From: CAXXOK01 sp964497495
GTDB taxonomy: Bacteria; Bacillota; Clostridia; Christensenellales; Aristaeellaceae
DNA: 64,000 bases
NCBI GenBank assembly: GCA_964497495.1
Contig: CAZCCZ010000007.1
Location: 42,823-106,822, forward strand
Direction: 5' to 3'
The notes under the pieces are model-generated. The model did not search any database and was not told the origin of the DNA. It was given only the letters and a program-made list of their open reading frames with translations. This document shows positions 32,365 to 40,942 of this stretch, piece after piece; position 1 is the first letter of the stretch; the number at the start of each line of letters is the position of its first letter. Both the position numbers and the translations under genes were made by a program.

Positions 32365-34929
32365 TCATTGGTTTTTAAAGTGTCTGTAAAAAACCTTCTT
32401 CACGACCTCAACCGCAACAATATAAAGGATCGTTATCCCGACTAGGGATGCCATCAACCAGGCGGGCAAGGGGGTAAAGCCCAAAACATCGCCAAACGGA
32501 AGGTATGGGATTGTCAGCGTAACAAGACCGACGATGAGCGTGATCATCCACAGCACTTTGCCGGGTTTGCTGCGGAAGAAGGGGCGGCGGGTACGGATGA
32601 CCAGAGCAATCACCAGCTCAGATAGTAAGGATTCGATAAACCAGCTCGTCTGAAACTGCCCTTCCGCGGTATGCGCCACGAACAGCAGTAACCCGAACGT
32701 CGCGTAGTCGAACAGGGAACTGACCAGGCCAAAGATGATCATGAAACTGCGGATGTATTTAATATTCCATCTGTGGGGCCTCGCCAGCATCTCCTCGTCC
32801 ACGTTGTCGCCGGGAATCCCAATGGCGGGAAAGTCGGACAGGAAATTGTTGAGCAAGATCTGCTTTGCCAACAACGGCAAATACGGGAGGAACAACGAGA
32901 CGCCCGCCATGCTGAGCATATTACCGAAATTTGCGCTTGTGGTAGTGAAGATGTACTTAAGTGTATTTGCGAAAGTTTGACGACCCTGTTTGATGCCGGC
33001 CAGTAACACGCTGAGATCATGTTTTAACAAAACAAAATCCGCCGCTTCTTTGGCCACGTCCACAGCCTGGTCGACAGAGATGCCGATATCCGCGGTATGC
33101 AGGGCAGGCGCGTCATTGATACCGTCGCCCATATACCCGACCACATGGCCCGTCTTCTTAAGCGCCAGGATGATCCGCTCTTTCTGGTTTGGATCCACCT
33201 CGGCAAAAATAGACGTTTTTTCGGCAATGTGCCATAATGCCTCGTCCTGCATATCCTTTATTTGGTCGGCAGGCAGGATGCTGTCTGCCGGCAGCCCTAC
33301 GATTTCCGCAACGTGCCGCGCCACCAGGCGGTTATCGCCGGTGATCACTTTCACGTGAATACCCAATTTTGCCAGAGCTTCAAGAGTCTGGCGCGCATCC
33401 TCCTTTGGCGGGTCAAAGAACAGCAGGAAGCCGGCGAAGATCATTGCGCGCTCGTCTTCCTCAATGGTATAAGCACTCTTGCGCAGAACGTCTTTCACGG
33501 CGATGCCGAGGACACGGTAACCCTGAGCACTCCAGGCAGTAAAGCGTTCGTCGATCGCCGCCCGCTGGTCCGGGCTGAGCGGCACATCATTACCGCCGGA
33601 ACGAACCATCCCGCAAATTTCAAGAACGTTGTTCAGCGCACCTTTCGTGATGAGCAGCGGCCTGACCGCGGACCCGGGATCCGCGTCCACGACAACGCTC
33701 ATGCGCTTTCGGTGGAAGTCATAGGGGATCTCCTCCAGCTTGTCCATCCCCGTGGTGTCCGCATGCGGTTGGGCAAGGATCGCCTCATCGAGGGGATTGG
33801 CGATGCCGGTTTGGAAAGCAGCGTTGAGATAGGCCCACCTCATGACGTCGTCCGACGGCTGTCCCAATACGTCCAGCGCGCCATCCAGACGAACGATACC
33901 AAGGGTCAACGTGCCCGTTTTATCCGTGCACAGCACATCCATGCTGCCCAGATTCTCAATGGCGTTCAGCCGACGTACGATGACCCCGTCCTTTGCCATG
34001 GCCTGAGCGCCTTTTGCCATACTGATGCTTATGATCGCCGGAAGCAGCTCTGGCGCGATACCCACTGCGAGCGCGATGGCAAACAGCAGCGAATCGATCA
34101 CTGGCTTGGAAAGAAACGTGTTGATGACGAAAATGACGGTTACCAGCACAAACATGATCCGTGTCAGCAGGTATCCGAATTTACGAACGCCGCGTTCAAA
34201 CTCCGTTTCCGGCGGCCGCAGGGTCAGGCGCTCCGCGATTTGGCCGAACGCTGTGTTGGTTCCGGTTTGGGTGATCAGTACGCGGGCCGTGCCGCTGCGG
34301 ACATTGGTGCCCATGAACACCATGTTGACGCGTGCGGACAGGCCGGCCTCTTCATCTACCGGCCCCGGCACCTTTTCGACCGGATAAGTCTCGCCGGTTA
34401 AAACAGCCTGGTTCACGAAAAAGTCATTGGTTTCCAGCACGATTCCATCGGCCGGAACTAGGCTACCCGCCGAGAGCAATACAATATCGCCCGGCACGAT
34501 CGCTTCCGCCGGAATGGTTTGTTTTTTCCCATTTCTCAGAACAGTCGTTTTCAGGGTCACCTGCGAACGCAGTTTCTCCACCGCGTTGCTTGCGGCGTAT
34601 TCCTGCGTGAAACTCAACAAGGCGCTTGCGATCACAATGATCAGCACGATGGCCGTATCCACCCACGCGCGCACGACCGCGGATACGACCGCAGCAAATA
34701 TGAGGATCAGTACCAGGGGGTTGGTTAATTGGGAGAGGAACATCCTCAGCGCGGTATCGTGACGATGAGGTTTGAGAACATTGGCGCCATACTTCTCCAG
34801 GCGTTCACGCGCCGCTGAAGAACCCAACCCGTCCTTTGTACTGCCGGTTTCCTTAAGCAGAATGTCCTGCGTATGGCTCCAGTACGGGGTTGATATAAAC
34901 GCCGGGTTTGTCGCAGGCTTTTTCATCAT
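32365..34929 (-). CDS. mgtA: Magnesium-translocating P-type ATPase (P-IIIB)
   Basis: An 854-residue pump that imports Mg2+ with ATP. It has the actuator TGE motif (LTGETYPVEK), the phosphorylated aspartate D336 in DKTGTLT, the hinge MGDGINDAPAL, and the membrane motif IALAVGIAPELLP, with its P-type features, characteristic of the MgtA/MgtB group. About ten membrane helices are visible. GGGAGAG precedes the ATG. It is single-gene, with its own promoter. Base composition is visibly more A/T-rich than that of neighbouring operons, which may point to acquisition by transfer. No magnesium M-box element was recognised in the leader. Confidence 0.95.
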   Translation of the reverse strand: MMKKPATNPAFISTPYWSHTQDILLKETGSTKDGLGSSAARERLEKYGANVLKPHRHDTALRMFLSQLTNPLVLILIFAAVVSAVVRAWVDTAIVLIIVIASALLSFTQEYAASNAVEKLRSQVTLKTTVLRNGKKQTIPAEAIVPGDIVLLSAGSLVPADGIVLETNDFFVNQAVLTGETYPVEKVPGPVDEEAGLSARVNMVFMGTNVRSGTARVLITQTGTNTAFGQIAERLTLRPPETEFERGVRKFGYLLTRIMFVLVTVIFVINTFLSKPVIDSLLFAIALAVGIAPELLPAIISISMAKGAQAMAKDGVIVRRLNAIENLGSMDVLCTDKTGTLTLGIVRLDGALDVLGQPSDDVMRWAYLNAAFQTGIANPLDEAILAQPHADTTGMDKLEEIPYDFHRKRMSVVVDADPGSAVRPLLITKGALNNVLEICGMVRSGGNDVPLSPDQRAAIDERFTAWSAQGYRVLGIAVKDVLRKSAYTIEEDERAMIFAGFLLFFDPPKEDARQTLEALAKLGIHVKVITGDNRLVARHVAEIVGLPADSILPADQIKDMQDEALWHIAEKTSIFAEVDPNQKERIILALKKTGHVVGYMGDGINDAPALHTADIGISVDQAVDVAKEAADFVLLKHDLSVLLAGIKQGRQTFANTLKYIFTTTSANFGNMLSMAGVSLFLPYLPLLAKQILLNNFLSDFPAIGIPGDNVDEEMLARPHRWNIKYIRSFMIIFGLVSSLFDYATFGLLLFVAHTAEGQFQTSWFIESLLSELVIALVIRTRRPFFRSKPGKVLWMITLIVGLVTLTIPYLPFGDVLGFTPLPAWLMASLVGITILYIVAVEVVKKVFYRHFKNQ

Positions 34930-35366
34930 GTTGTTCTCTCCCTGAAAACTATACTTTCGCGATACAGCCCGAGCCGGGCCTTATGCGGAACCGATTCATC
35001 GGATGGCATATCCGCCGTTCACGGATGCATGTCATTTTGGTTGGCCATCAATGGCGGTCAAACAAATATCTGCTGATCAGATTATACTCTTGTAAAACAG
35101 CCTTTTCAACGCTTCACAACCTTGTTCCACAAGGGAGGCCAACCTATATTTTGGGAGAGTATACTTATAATCTTCACTGAATCCACTTTCATACAGAAAC
35201 ACCTGAACTTTACGCAAGCTGCCGCCGAAGAATATCACAATTCGGGTACGCTTATTGACGCATCAGGGGTATCCCGCTCTCCAGGAAAGGCAGTCCCGAT
35301 TATGAAAGAAAGAAACGGATTGCCCAAAGAAGTATTGGACGGGTGAATAATGAAAAGATTCGCAGT
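34930..35366. other. 437-base spacer with mgtA leader and no clear gene
   Basis: It holds the mgtA promoter (35081-35109, minus) and a leader of about 145 bases with small inverted repeats. On the plus strand a 74-codon frame at 35122-35346 contains HLNFTQAAAEEY, which faintly recalls the start of LysR-type helix-turn-helix domains, but the rest does not fit and no ribosome binding site is convincing. I regard it as non-coding or a remnant. Confidence 0.4.
35081..35109 (-). promoter_or_regulatory. Promoter of mgtA
   Basis: On the minus strand TTGAAA (35109-35104), 17 bases, TATAAT (35086-35081). Confidence 0.75.
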
Positions 35367-36551
35367 TTACCGTTCCGCTTCCGCGGGTTTTCGTCCACCT
35401 TTCAGAAAGAACAACAGCAGGCATGCCGCGACGCAGGCCGTGAAAGAGCCGAAAAGGAACGGAGCCGAAGCGCCGAAAGCGTTCCACAGGAGGCCGGCGA
35501 TGGTGCTGGCGGGCAGCAAGGCGATGCCGACGAGCGTGGACTGCATGCCGAGCATCGTGCCTTTCAGTTCAGGCGGAGCGATTTCCGCGATGAACGCCCG
35601 TTCGACGCCCGCGATCATGGCGGTGTAGAGGCCGTAGAGCGCGAACAGCGCGATCATCGCGGCCCGGCTTGCGGCGAAGGCAAAACCGGCGTAGACGAGG
35701 GAAAACACGAAATACCCGGCGACCAGCAGGCTTTTCCGACCCACCTTATCCGAACGTTTCCCGGCAGGGATCGCCAGCGCCGCGGCGGTCACATTGTACA
35801 GAAAGTACAGCAGCACGACGGACGAATCGGAAAACCCGACGCTTTTAGCGCGCAGAAGCAGAAACGCGTTGGACGAATTACCGAGCGTAAATAAGAACGA
35901 AACCAACAGGTACAGCTTCAATTGCCCGTTCAGTTTGCGGACGTTCTTCCAGAAACGTTCGCGCGGCCCGGCGGCCCGCTCGGTTTTCTTCTCCCTGATC
36001 CAGAAGAACATCAGCAGGCCCAGCACGGCGGGAATCATGGAAAGCCAGAAGATATTGCGGTAATCGTAACCGCCCGTTCCCCGGCGGAGCAGCAGATACG
36101 CAAGCAGGATGCCGATCGCGGAGCCCGCCATATCCAGCGCTTTGTGGATGCCGAACGCGCGGCCGGCGCCGCCCGCTTCCGCGCTTTCGCTGACCATCAC
36201 GTCGCGGGGCGCGGTACGGATACCCTTGCCGATCCGGTCGATCACGCGGGCGGCCAGAACGCCCACCCAGGAACCCGCCAACAGCAACGCAAACTTGTAA
36301 AGGATTCCGGTAACGTAGCCGGAAAAGGCTACGGACTTCTTGTGCTGGTAACGGTCGGTCAGGTAACCGCTGAACACCTTCAGCAGGCTCGCAAGGCTTT
36401 CGGCGATCCCTTCGATCACGCCTACCAGCGCGGGCGTAGCGCCGAAAACGGCGGTCAGGTACAGCGGGATAAGCGGGTAGACCATTTCCGAACTGATATC
36501 CGAAAAGAAACTGACGAAACCGAGCAATACGACGTTCAGCATCCCGCGCAT
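35367..36551 (-). CDS. MFS transporter
   Basis: A 394-residue, 12-helix major facilitator. The loop between helices 2 and 3 reads GYLTDRYQHKK, and IDRIGKGIRTAPRDVMV lies after helix 4. The latter is shared with a bacterial group of uncharacterised efflux-type MFS proteins. The substrate cannot be inferred. It starts at an ATG 45 bases below a good promoter and is monocistronic, divergent from the secreted-protein gene at 36757. Confidence 0.88.
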   Translation of the reverse strand: MRGMLNVVLLGFVSFFSDISSEMVYPLIPLYLTAVFGATPALVGVIEGIAESLASLLKVFSGYLTDRYQHKKSVAFSGYVTGILYKFALLLAGSWVGVLAARVIDRIGKGIRTAPRDVMVSESAEAGGAGRAFGIHKALDMAGSAIGILLAYLLLRRGTGGYDYRNIFWLSMIPAVLGLLMFFWIREKKTERAAGPRERFWKNVRKLNGQLKLYLLVSFLFTLGNSSNAFLLLRAKSVGFSDSSVVLLYFLYNVTAAALAIPAGKRSDKVGRKSLLVAGYFVFSLVYAGFAFAASRAAMIALFALYGLYTAMIAGVERAFIAEIAPPELKGTMLGMQSTLVGIALLPASTIAGLLWNAFGASAPFLFGSFTACVAACLLLFFLKGGRKPAEAER

Positions 36552-36595
36552 CTCCGCTTTCCGGCGCGCTCTCGCGCGTTCGTTCCCCGGCCTTC

Positions 36596-36625
36596 ATTAT
36601 AAGGCCTCGCGCGGGCGGCTGACAA
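36596..36625 (-). promoter_or_regulatory. Promoter of the MFS gene
   Basis: On the minus strand TTGTCA (36625-36620), 18 bases, TATAAT (36601-36596). Confidence 0.7.
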
Positions 36626-36756
36626 GCGCCGTACCGGCAAGCAGACGCGAAACTTTCACATAAACAGCGTACGCACATCACGCGCCCGTCGCTTTGGGGG
36701 CGTATGCTGAATCCGTCCTTGAGGAACCGGAACGAATATCAAAGGAGATGGATCTT

Positions 36757-37548
36757 GTGAATGATGTGAAAACGGTACGACGGGCCCGTAAAGGCGCGGC
36801 TTTGATCGCGTTTGTGTTGGCCGCCGCGCTCCCGCTGGCCGCGTTCGCGGAAACGGCGACAGGCGGCGCGGCGGATGCCAGCGCCGCCGCGACCATGCCC
36901 GTTCAGCGTGGCGGGGCGGGCACGTTCGGCAACGGCAACGCCGAAAGGAATGCGGATACCAGCGCCATGACGGACGAGCAAAAGACGATTTACGAGCAGG
37001 CGGTTTCCCTCTACGAAGGCGTGGAGGACGCGGTGCTTGGCGATCTGGTGGCCGGCAACATCGTTACCCAGGCGGACGCGGACGCTTATAAAGCGCTGCG
37101 CGAAGCGGAAAAATCCCTGAACGATCTGGACCAAAGCGCATGGACGGCGGAACAGTACAAGGCCTATTACGAGGCCAACGCCAAAACGGGCGACGAGCGC
37201 AAAGAAGCCATGCGGGCGCTTGCGGATTCCGGCCTGATCACCCAGGCGCAGGCGGACGCCCTTGCCGCGCAGGGTCAGGACGATCTGTGGGCTACGGTAT
37301 CCCGGAACGCGGACACCAACACCGCCATTCAGACGGCGCTAAACACCTTGCAACAGGCCCGGCGGACGATGCAGGAAACGCTTCGAAGCGCGGGTATTAC
37401 CACGGGAACGGGCAACGGTAACGGCCTGGGAGGGGCAAACCCCGGCATGGGCGGGCGGCCCGGCGTGAGCAACGGGAACGGCGGCGATAACGGCAACCGT
37501 ACGCCCGGCGGCGCGAAAAATAATCCTGGCGTGCAACCTGGGAACTGA
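36757..37548 (+). CDS. Secreted helical protein with Gly/Asn-rich tail, unknown function
   Basis: A 263-residue protein starting at a GTG at 36757 with AAAGGAG nine bases upstream. It has a signal peptide of about 33 residues (basic start, hydrophobic core, cut near AAFAETA). The body is helical with two similar segments (LVAGNIVTQADADAY near 95 and LADSGLITQAQADAL near 155), the kind of short repeat seen in DUF2680-like secreted proteins. From about 225 the protein is glycine-, asparagine- and proline-rich and probably disordered. No anchor motif is seen. Its terminator is at 37570. Its position just before an ECF sigma gene suggests a possible target, not shown. Confidence 0.75.
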   Translation: MNDVKTVRRARKGAALIAFVLAAALPLAAFAETATGGAADASAAATMPVQRGGAGTFGNGNAERNADTSAMTDEQKTIYEQAVSLYEGVEDAVLGDLVAGNIVTQADADAYKALREAEKSLNDLDQSAWTAEQYKAYYEANAKTGDERKEAMRALADSGLITQAQADALAAQGQDDLWATVSRNADTNTAIQTALNTLQQARRTMQETLRSAGITTGTGNGNGLGGANPGMGGRPGVSNGNGGDNGNRTPGGAKNNPGVQPGN

Positions 37549-37569
37549 GACGGAATACCATCAACCGGC

Positions 37570-37604
37570 GGGGGAGGCGAAGCGGTTCGCTTCCCCCTTT
37601 TTAT
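37570..37604 (+). terminator. Terminator of the secreted-protein gene
   Basis: Stem GGGGGAGGCGAA / TTCGCTTCCCCC with one G-T pair and a GCGG loop, followed by TTTTT. Confidence 0.9.
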
Positions 37605-37693
37605 GTTTGCCGCCGCGCCTTGCCAAACGGGATATCTTCGCAGGATAATTGGAGTATCCGGACAAAACGCCGCTGAAATTCGGAAAGCGCGTC

Positions 37694-37718
37694 GAACCGA
37701 TCCCGTCTCCCGTTCGTC
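37694..37718 (+). promoter_or_regulatory. Candidate ECF-type promoter before the sigma gene
   Basis: GAAC (37694-37697) and CGTC (37715-37718) are 17 bases apart, the usual pattern of autoregulated ECF promoters. It lies about 90 bases before the sigma factor start. The motif is short, so chance is possible. Confidence 0.35.
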
Positions 37719-37808
37719 TGATGATCGGAACCCGAACAGGGAAACCCTGCGAAGGATCGGCCGCGTGGAACAGGCCTTACCTGCGCGGTTACGAAAGGAG
37801 AGAATCGC

Positions 37809-38291
37809 TTGGACTCCGTAACGTTTCAGGCGGAAGCCATGCGGCTGGAAAAGCTGATGTATCACGTAAGCTTCTCCATGCTACGGAATAACGAAGACTG
37901 CGCCGACGCGGTGCAGGAAGCGTTGACCCGCGCATGGCAGAAGAGGGGGTCGCTTCGCAGCATGGACCGGTTTCGCCCCTGGCTGATGCGCATACTCGTC
38001 AACCAGTGCAACGACATGCTTCGCAGGCATCAGAAACACAGCTTCTTCCCTCTGGAAGAAGACACAGCGACCATAGCGCCGCCGGTTCCCCCCGTTCCGC
38101 TTCAGGAAGCGATCGATCTGCTCAAGCCCGAATGGCGGGTAATCGTTACGATGTTTTATCTGGAAGGATACTCGGTACGGGAAACCGCGGTTATGCTCGG
38201 CCTGCCGTCCGGGACGGTGAAAACGCGGCTGAAAGCCGCGCGCGAACGTCTGGGTATCCTGCTTCGTGATGAATGGGAGGACGAAACATGA
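37809..38291 (+). CDS. ECF-family RNA polymerase sigma factor
   Basis: A 160-residue sigma factor with region 2 (DCADAVQEALTRAW, binds core RNAP and the -10 box) and region 4 (EWRVIVTMFYLEGYSVRE, then GTVKTRLKAARERL, binds the -35 box). It starts at a TTG at 37809 behind AAAGGAG. The stop overlaps the start of the next gene (ATGA), the normal arrangement for a sigma factor and its anti-sigma partner. The regulon is unknown. Confidence 0.93.
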   Translation: MDSVTFQAEAMRLEKLMYHVSFSMLRNNEDCADAVQEALTRAWQKRGSLRSMDRFRPWLMRILVNQCNDMLRRHQKHSFFPLEEDTATIAPPVPPVPLQEAIDLLKPEWRVIVTMFYLEGYSVRETAVMLGLPSGTVKTRLKAARERLGILLRDEWEDET

Positions 38292-39499
38292 ACGGGAAAC
38301 TACTCCGCCGGTATTTGACGGATACCGCCCCCGAAGTTCCGGAGGTATTTCACCTGGCGATGCGCGACACCCTGAACGGGTTCGTGACCGGTGAGCGGAA
38401 TAGCCTTGGAAACGGGCAGGCCGCCGCCCGGGGCCCGCGGCACAGGAGCCGCGCGCTGGCGCTGGCGCTGATCGCGGCCCTGCTGCTGGCCACCGCCGCA
38501 CTGGCCGCGTACCACTGGAAACTGTTCGATACGCTAAGCTTTCTGACCGGCCCCGCGCCCACCGGCGCGGACGAGGTGATGCACAGCGATCTGGCGCAGA
38601 CGACCGTCAACGGCGTAACGATCACCGTTGAGGAAGCCGGTTACGACGGCAGGACCCTCTTCCTGCGTTACTCCTACCGTATTCCCGACGTGGATACTCC
38701 GCTGGGAGCCTACCGCGACGGCGAAACCGGCGAGGGCGTAAGCCAGGAGGATATGCAGCTTCTTTACGACCGGAATGTGGGTTGGTGGATCGACAACTTC
38801 TGGATAGACGGACAGTGCGTGGACATGGCCGGCAACTCCGGAGCCGTCACCAGCGGCAGCGCCACCCCCGGAGAGATCGTGCAAACCGAATACTGGCGGC
38901 TGGACAACGTGAACGTGCGCCTGTCCGGGAAAGTGGAAATCGCCCTGCCCATCGGCGAGCGGCAGTCCACGGACGATTACAGCCTTCTCAAGCATCCCGA
39001 AGCGTACGACGAGAACGGCATGCTGAAACTGCCGTCAAAAGGCATGGTCACCTTCACGCTGGATACGACGGGCATGCTCGAAAAGGTGACTACCGTGAAC
39101 CCCGGCGTTCCCGTTAAGACGCCGTACGGAACCGCCGAGGCAACGGAGACCAGCTTTACGCCGCTGATGACCTACATTACGCTGAAACTGGCCGCCGACC
39201 CGGAAGCTGTGGCCGCTTATCAGGCGGAAAACGGCCTCGGCTTCTACGGCGAGGACGGTACCCTGCTGTGGGAATACGGCGGCGCGGACGTGTTCGACGA
39301 CTGGATTTATGCCTTGAACCTGGTAGACGGCGACGGTAACCTCCTTTTCCCGGATACGGACATCTGCGGGCTAAACGGCCACGGAGGCGAGTGGGCGGAG
39401 TTCGTGTACCCGCACATCGAAACCCTGCCGGAAGAACTGTATCTGACGCCCGTTTCGGACGGGAAAGCGGATATGGAGTACGCGGTCAGGGTAAAGTAA
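38288..39499 (+). CDS. Membrane-anchored anti-sigma-like protein (DUF4179-like)
   Basis: A 403-residue protein: a cytoplasmic N-terminus of about 55 residues, one membrane helix (about 56-74), then a large extracytoplasmic beta-rich domain. This layout and translational coupling to the ECF sigma gene match the DUF4179 group of presumed anti-sigma factors, where the short cytoplasmic part holds the sigma factor and the outer part senses envelope conditions. No zinc-binding HxxxCxxC motif is visible, so it is not of the ZAS type. The ligand is unknown. Confidence 0.82.
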   Translation: MNGKLLRRYLTDTAPEVPEVFHLAMRDTLNGFVTGERNSLGNGQAAARGPRHRSRALALALIAALLLATAALAAYHWKLFDTLSFLTGPAPTGADEVMHSDLAQTTVNGVTITVEEAGYDGRTLFLRYSYRIPDVDTPLGAYRDGETGEGVSQEDMQLLYDRNVGWWIDNFWIDGQCVDMAGNSGAVTSGSATPGEIVQTEYWRLDNVNVRLSGKVEIALPIGERQSTDDYSLLKHPEAYDENGMLKLPSKGMVTFTLDTTGMLEKVTTVNPGVPVKTPYGTAEATETSFTPLMTYITLKLAADPEAVAAYQAENGLGFYGEDGTLLWEYGGADVFDDWIYALNLVDGDGNLLFPDTDICGLNGHGGEWAEFVYPHIETLPEELYLTPVSDGKADMEYAVRVK

Positions 39500-39507
39500 C
39501 GGAATAC

Positions 39508-39531
39508 GGCGGGCGGGGCAACCCGCCCGCC
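39508..39531 (+). terminator. GC hairpin without a T run
   Basis: Perfect 10-bp stem GGCGGGCGGG / CCCGCCCGCC between the anti-sigma-like gene and the next secreted protein. Without a T run it may act as a partial terminator or stabilise the upstream mRNA. Confidence 0.45.
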
Positions 39532-39559
39532 GACGTCCCCGCGTACGGAAAGGAAAAGA

Positions 39560-40735
39560 ATGAAGAAACTTACGATCCTGGGGCTGGCGGTCCTGATGAT
39601 GGTTTCGCCCGCCGCGTCCTTTGCGGAAAAATCGTATCTCACGGTTTCCGAACTGCGCGATCAGGCGCAGGGCAGGTGGACGCAGACGGTTGAGACCCAA
39701 TGGCGAGACGTGGATATCGACGCGGAGATCGTTTTACCGGATGTGGACGCCGTACCAGTGGTCACGGTAGGGTTCGATACCGGCCGCGCGTGGCCGGAGG
39801 CGGAAGGAAGCGGCTGGGACAACGCGGAATTGCGCGAGGACGGAAGCCTGGTTTTATACAACGACGAAAAGACTGTTCCGAAAAAAGTTGACGGCAAGCG
39901 AATCAACAACATGCAGGAAGCCAAAGGAGCGTGGTACGCGGGCTTTGCGCCGGAAAACACCTACGTGCCGCTGTGCGCCGTGTCCTTCGGGGAAATCTGC
40001 GCCCGGATCAACGGGGAGCTTGCCCGCTTCGGTTACGACCCGGACGATTTTGCGGTGGGCAGGCCCAGCCGCCTGTGGGCGCAGCACTGGTATTACTACG
40101 GGAAAAAGAAGGATGCCCTGCCCGGTCAGATCTTTTTACAGGCCTGCCAAAATGTTGAAGGCATCCCCCTGTTGTGCCATATCTGGAGCGCGGTTTGCGA
40201 CCATGCGGGCGGCGAGTCCCGCCGGGACGAATACTTCGAGATCCCGTACGGCAATCTCACCGCCTGCTACGACGGGTACGCGGGGGGCCTTACCAGCTTA
40301 TTCATCAGCGCCGAAAAGGTTGTTGAAACGCTGGCGCGGGACGTTCCGCTGTGCCCGCTGGACGCCGTGAAGGCCGCCGTTACGGAGGGTATCAGGGCCG
40401 GACATATCCGCAAGGTGTACGAGCTGCAATTCGGCTACGCGATGTACAACGAGCCGGGCGTTTACCGGGAGAAAAACGACGAAACCGTACCGTACGATAC
40501 CCTGCGCTACTATCTGAAGCCCGTGTGGATGGTCAACTGCCTGTACGTGAACAGCGCTACTGGCAAGCTGCGCACATATTCCGTCAACGAGAACGACGGG
40601 GACGAACGCAACAGCCTGGACTACCGCCAGTTGCTGGTGGACGCGCAGACGGGGGAATTGGTGAATGAAAGCAGTGCGAAAGACCGTTGCGAGTATAGGG
40701 GCTTCCTCGGCTGGGAAGCCGTGAACGGGCGATGA
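39560..40735 (+). CDS. Exported protein of unknown function
   Basis: A 391-residue protein with a signal peptide cut near residue 22 (PAASFA then EKSYL). The mature part is rich in aromatic residues and has a handful of cysteines (for example in PLLCHIWSAVCDHAG). I do not recognise a family with confidence, though similar exported proteins (DUF6034-like) follow ECF sigma/anti-sigma pairs in other Clostridia. GGAAAGGAAAAG lies before the ATG. It is 60 bases downstream of the anti-sigma-like gene and is likely part of that operon, perhaps an effector or sensor component. Confidence 0.72.
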   Translation: MKKLTILGLAVLMMVSPAASFAEKSYLTVSELRDQAQGRWTQTVETQWRDVDIDAEIVLPDVDAVPVVTVGFDTGRAWPEAEGSGWDNAELREDGSLVLYNDEKTVPKKVDGKRINNMQEAKGAWYAGFAPENTYVPLCAVSFGEICARINGELARFGYDPDDFAVGRPSRLWAQHWYYYGKKKDALPGQIFLQACQNVEGIPLLCHIWSAVCDHAGGESRRDEYFEIPYGNLTACYDGYAGGLTSLFISAEKVVETLARDVPLCPLDAVKAAVTEGIRAGHIRKVYELQFGYAMYNEPGVYREKNDETVPYDTLRYYLKPVWMVNCLYVNSATGKLRTYSVNENDGDERNSLDYRQLLVDAQTGELVNESSAKDRCEYRGFLGWEAVNGR

Positions 40736-40788
40736 AGAACAGCGAATGAATATTAAAAATGAATTATCCGAGCGGCAGTTTTTACAAA

Positions 40789-40814
40789 CGGGAGACGAAG
40801 CGATTCGCCTCCCG
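40789..40814 (+). terminator. Hairpin after the exported-protein gene
   Basis: CGGGAG-A-CGAA / TTCG-C-CTCCCG with one mismatch. No T run follows. Its sequence resembles the terminator at 37570. Confidence 0.4.
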
Positions 40815-40872
40815 CGCCGTGCATTTAAAGGATAACGGGTTCTCCGGCCCGGAAAGCAAACCGGGTTTTACG

Positions 40873-40902
40873 TTGCGGAAACGCGCGCAAACATGCTATA
40901 AT
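40873..40902 (+). promoter_or_regulatory. Promoter of the peptidoglycan-binding protein gene
   Basis: TTGCGG (40873-40878), 18 bases, extended -10 TGC plus TATAAT (40897-40902). Confidence 0.65.
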
Positions 40903-40942
40903 ATTTTATAGCGACCCGCGGCGCGGCGAAGGAGGAACGACC

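Noticed and set aside
34930..35086. A magnesium M-box riboswitch in the mgtA leader
   Set aside because: The leader is only about 145 bases and I could not find the conserved M-box elements or a terminator/antiterminator pair.
35122..35346. A LysR-type regulator fragment
   Set aside because: Only a dozen residues resemble the helix-turn-helix start, and the rest does not continue the family pattern.
31755..35366. An integrated element at the tRNA-Lys gene
   Set aside because: No integrase, no repeat of the tRNA 3' end and no mobility gene is visible. Only the composition shift remains.
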